From: Acidimicrobiaceae bacterium
Lineage (GTDB): Bacteria; Actinomycetota; Acidimicrobiia; Acidimicrobiales; Microtrichaceae
Direction: 5' to 3'
Assembly (NCBI GenBank): GCA_003514205.1
Contig: DORQ01000299.1
Coordinates: 1 to 13,196, forward strand
Length of the DNA: 13,196 nucleotides
The notes below the pieces were generated by a model. It was not told where the DNA came from. It made no database searches and saw nothing but the letters and a program-made list of their open reading frames with translations. The translations under genes and the position numbers were made by a program. Below, piece after piece: positions 12,543-13,196 of this stretch (positions are counted from its first letter, which is position 1; every line of letters starts with the position of its first letter).

Positions 12543-13196
12543 TCAACCACAACCTGGGTTGAGTGTGGTTGGAATCAGTCGATCGAGCTCAGCTCGAATG
12601 GACTCGACCCCGATAGCCAGGCCCCACCCTCCTGCTTCGGCTGAGGCGTAGATCAGCCCAACGAATTGTCCTTCCGGTGTCGACACGCCGGATCCCGAGT
12701 TGCCGGGTTCGACCTTCGTGTCCAGCATCAGAACCTCGCCCGGATCACTATGGAGCTGACCCACGAGACGCTCATCTACCACTACGGCCGTTGTACGTGG
12801 ATCAGCCGAAGGGTCGACGCCAACCATTACCAGCGGACCATCGTCACTGGTGCCCCAGGCAAATCCATCATGTGCGGTATTCAGTGGAAGCGCTGCAAGA
12901 TCCAGACTGTCAGCAACCTCAAACTGTTGGACTACGTAGCGTTCGCCGTTTGGATGCACGACAGTTATCCCGGTTGCTCCATCGAGAACATGGCGATTCG
13001 TCAGAATCTGGCCGCCAACGATGCTGCCGGTTCCCCATTGCGTGAATCCGCAACCAGTCACCTCGATCTTCACCACTAGCTCACTTGGTCGAAATCGTTC
13101 TATGGAGCTCGCCGGGCCAAGCACCGCGCCCGAGCCGACCCGACCCGAGGAATCACTCGCCACCGCACGCTCCGACGGCTCTCCGGATGGTTGGGC
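12543..13196 (-). CDS. Trypsin-like serine protease (S1C-type), 5' end beyond the window
   Basis: The frame is open to the right edge, so the gene is probably cut at its 5' end; an in-frame GTG at 13163 would give 206 residues, but no ribosome binding site or leaderless -10 precedes it. Numbering from that GTG, the chymotrypsin-fold triad is visible: His58 in TNRHVL, Asp88 in DSLDLAAL and Ser156 in EPGNSGSGV. The oxyanion segment GNSGSG and the final VGLIYA strand are intact, and no PDZ domain follows. Cys38 and the near-terminal Cys205 could form a disulfide, as expected of an exported domain, as in the mycobacterial periplasmic protease MarP. The Ser/Pro/Glu-rich stretch at the window edge looks like a linker to a membrane anchor or signal peptide outside the window. 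The target is unknown. Confidence 0.85.
   Translation of the reverse strand, partial: AQPSGEPSERAVASDSSGRVGSGAVLGPASSIERFRPSELVVKIEVTGCGFTQWGTGSIVGGQILTNRHVLDGATGITVVHPNGERYVVQQFEVADSLDLAALPLNTAHDGFAWGTSDDGPLVMVGVDPSADPRTTAVVVDERLVGQLHSDPGEVLMLDTKVEPGNSGSGVSTPEGQFVGLIYASAEAGGWGLAIGVESIRAELDRLIPTTLNPGCG

Overview
The window most likely comes from a free-living actinobacterium of moderately high G+C. Three signs point that way: a mycoredoxin-like glutaredoxin, a DUF4190/septum-formation-type envelope protein, and several genes with no Shine-Dalgarno whose start codon sits exactly 6 nt after a TANNNT -10 box, as in leaderless actinobacterial transcripts. An Acidimicrobiia-like lineage is only a guess. 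No tRNA, rRNA, CRISPR array, insertion sequence or phage gene was seen. Genes are tightly packed; the longest stretch without a gene is 1905-2144 (240 bp).

Layout. (1) 1-1904, minus strand: a translationally coupled pair, an SDR dehydrogenase followed by an acyl-CoA-dehydrogenase/flavin-monooxygenase-fold protein, probably for catabolism of a lipid, steroid or aromatic compound. (2) 2145-3239, plus strand: a small DUF2892 membrane protein, then an ECF sigma factor fused in frame to a soluble zinc-binding anti-sigma domain. A strong internal ribosome binding site and ATG could also release the anti-sigma part alone. (3) 3237-5973, plus strand: a leaderless promoter, a putative 28-codon leader ORF, and two tandem CNNM/CorC-type (DUF21-CBS-CorC_HlyC) membrane proteins, each joined to the previous ORF by an ATGA overlap. 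(4) 5970-6230, minus strand: a glutaredoxin/mycoredoxin whose stop codon overlaps the stop of the second CNNM gene. (5) 6300-8440, minus strand: two coupled bacterial PH-domain membrane proteins (YdbS/YdbT type), divergent from (6) 8525-9517, a proline-rich DUF4190/septum-formation-like protein. The 84-bp divergent region has a leaderless -10 at each end and a perfect 7-bp inverted repeat in the middle. (7) 9564-11465, minus strand: a carboxymuconolactone-decarboxylase-family protein followed by a cytochrome P450. (8) 11591-12517, plus strand: glutamyl-Q-tRNA(Asp) synthetase. (9) 12543-13196, minus strand: a trypsin-like serine protease running off the right edge.

Most genes belong to known families. 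The parts most worth a second look are regulatory and architectural: the sigma/anti-sigma fusion with an internal start, the leaderless leader ORF ahead of the CNNM operon, and the palindrome between the divergent PH-domain and septum-formation genes.
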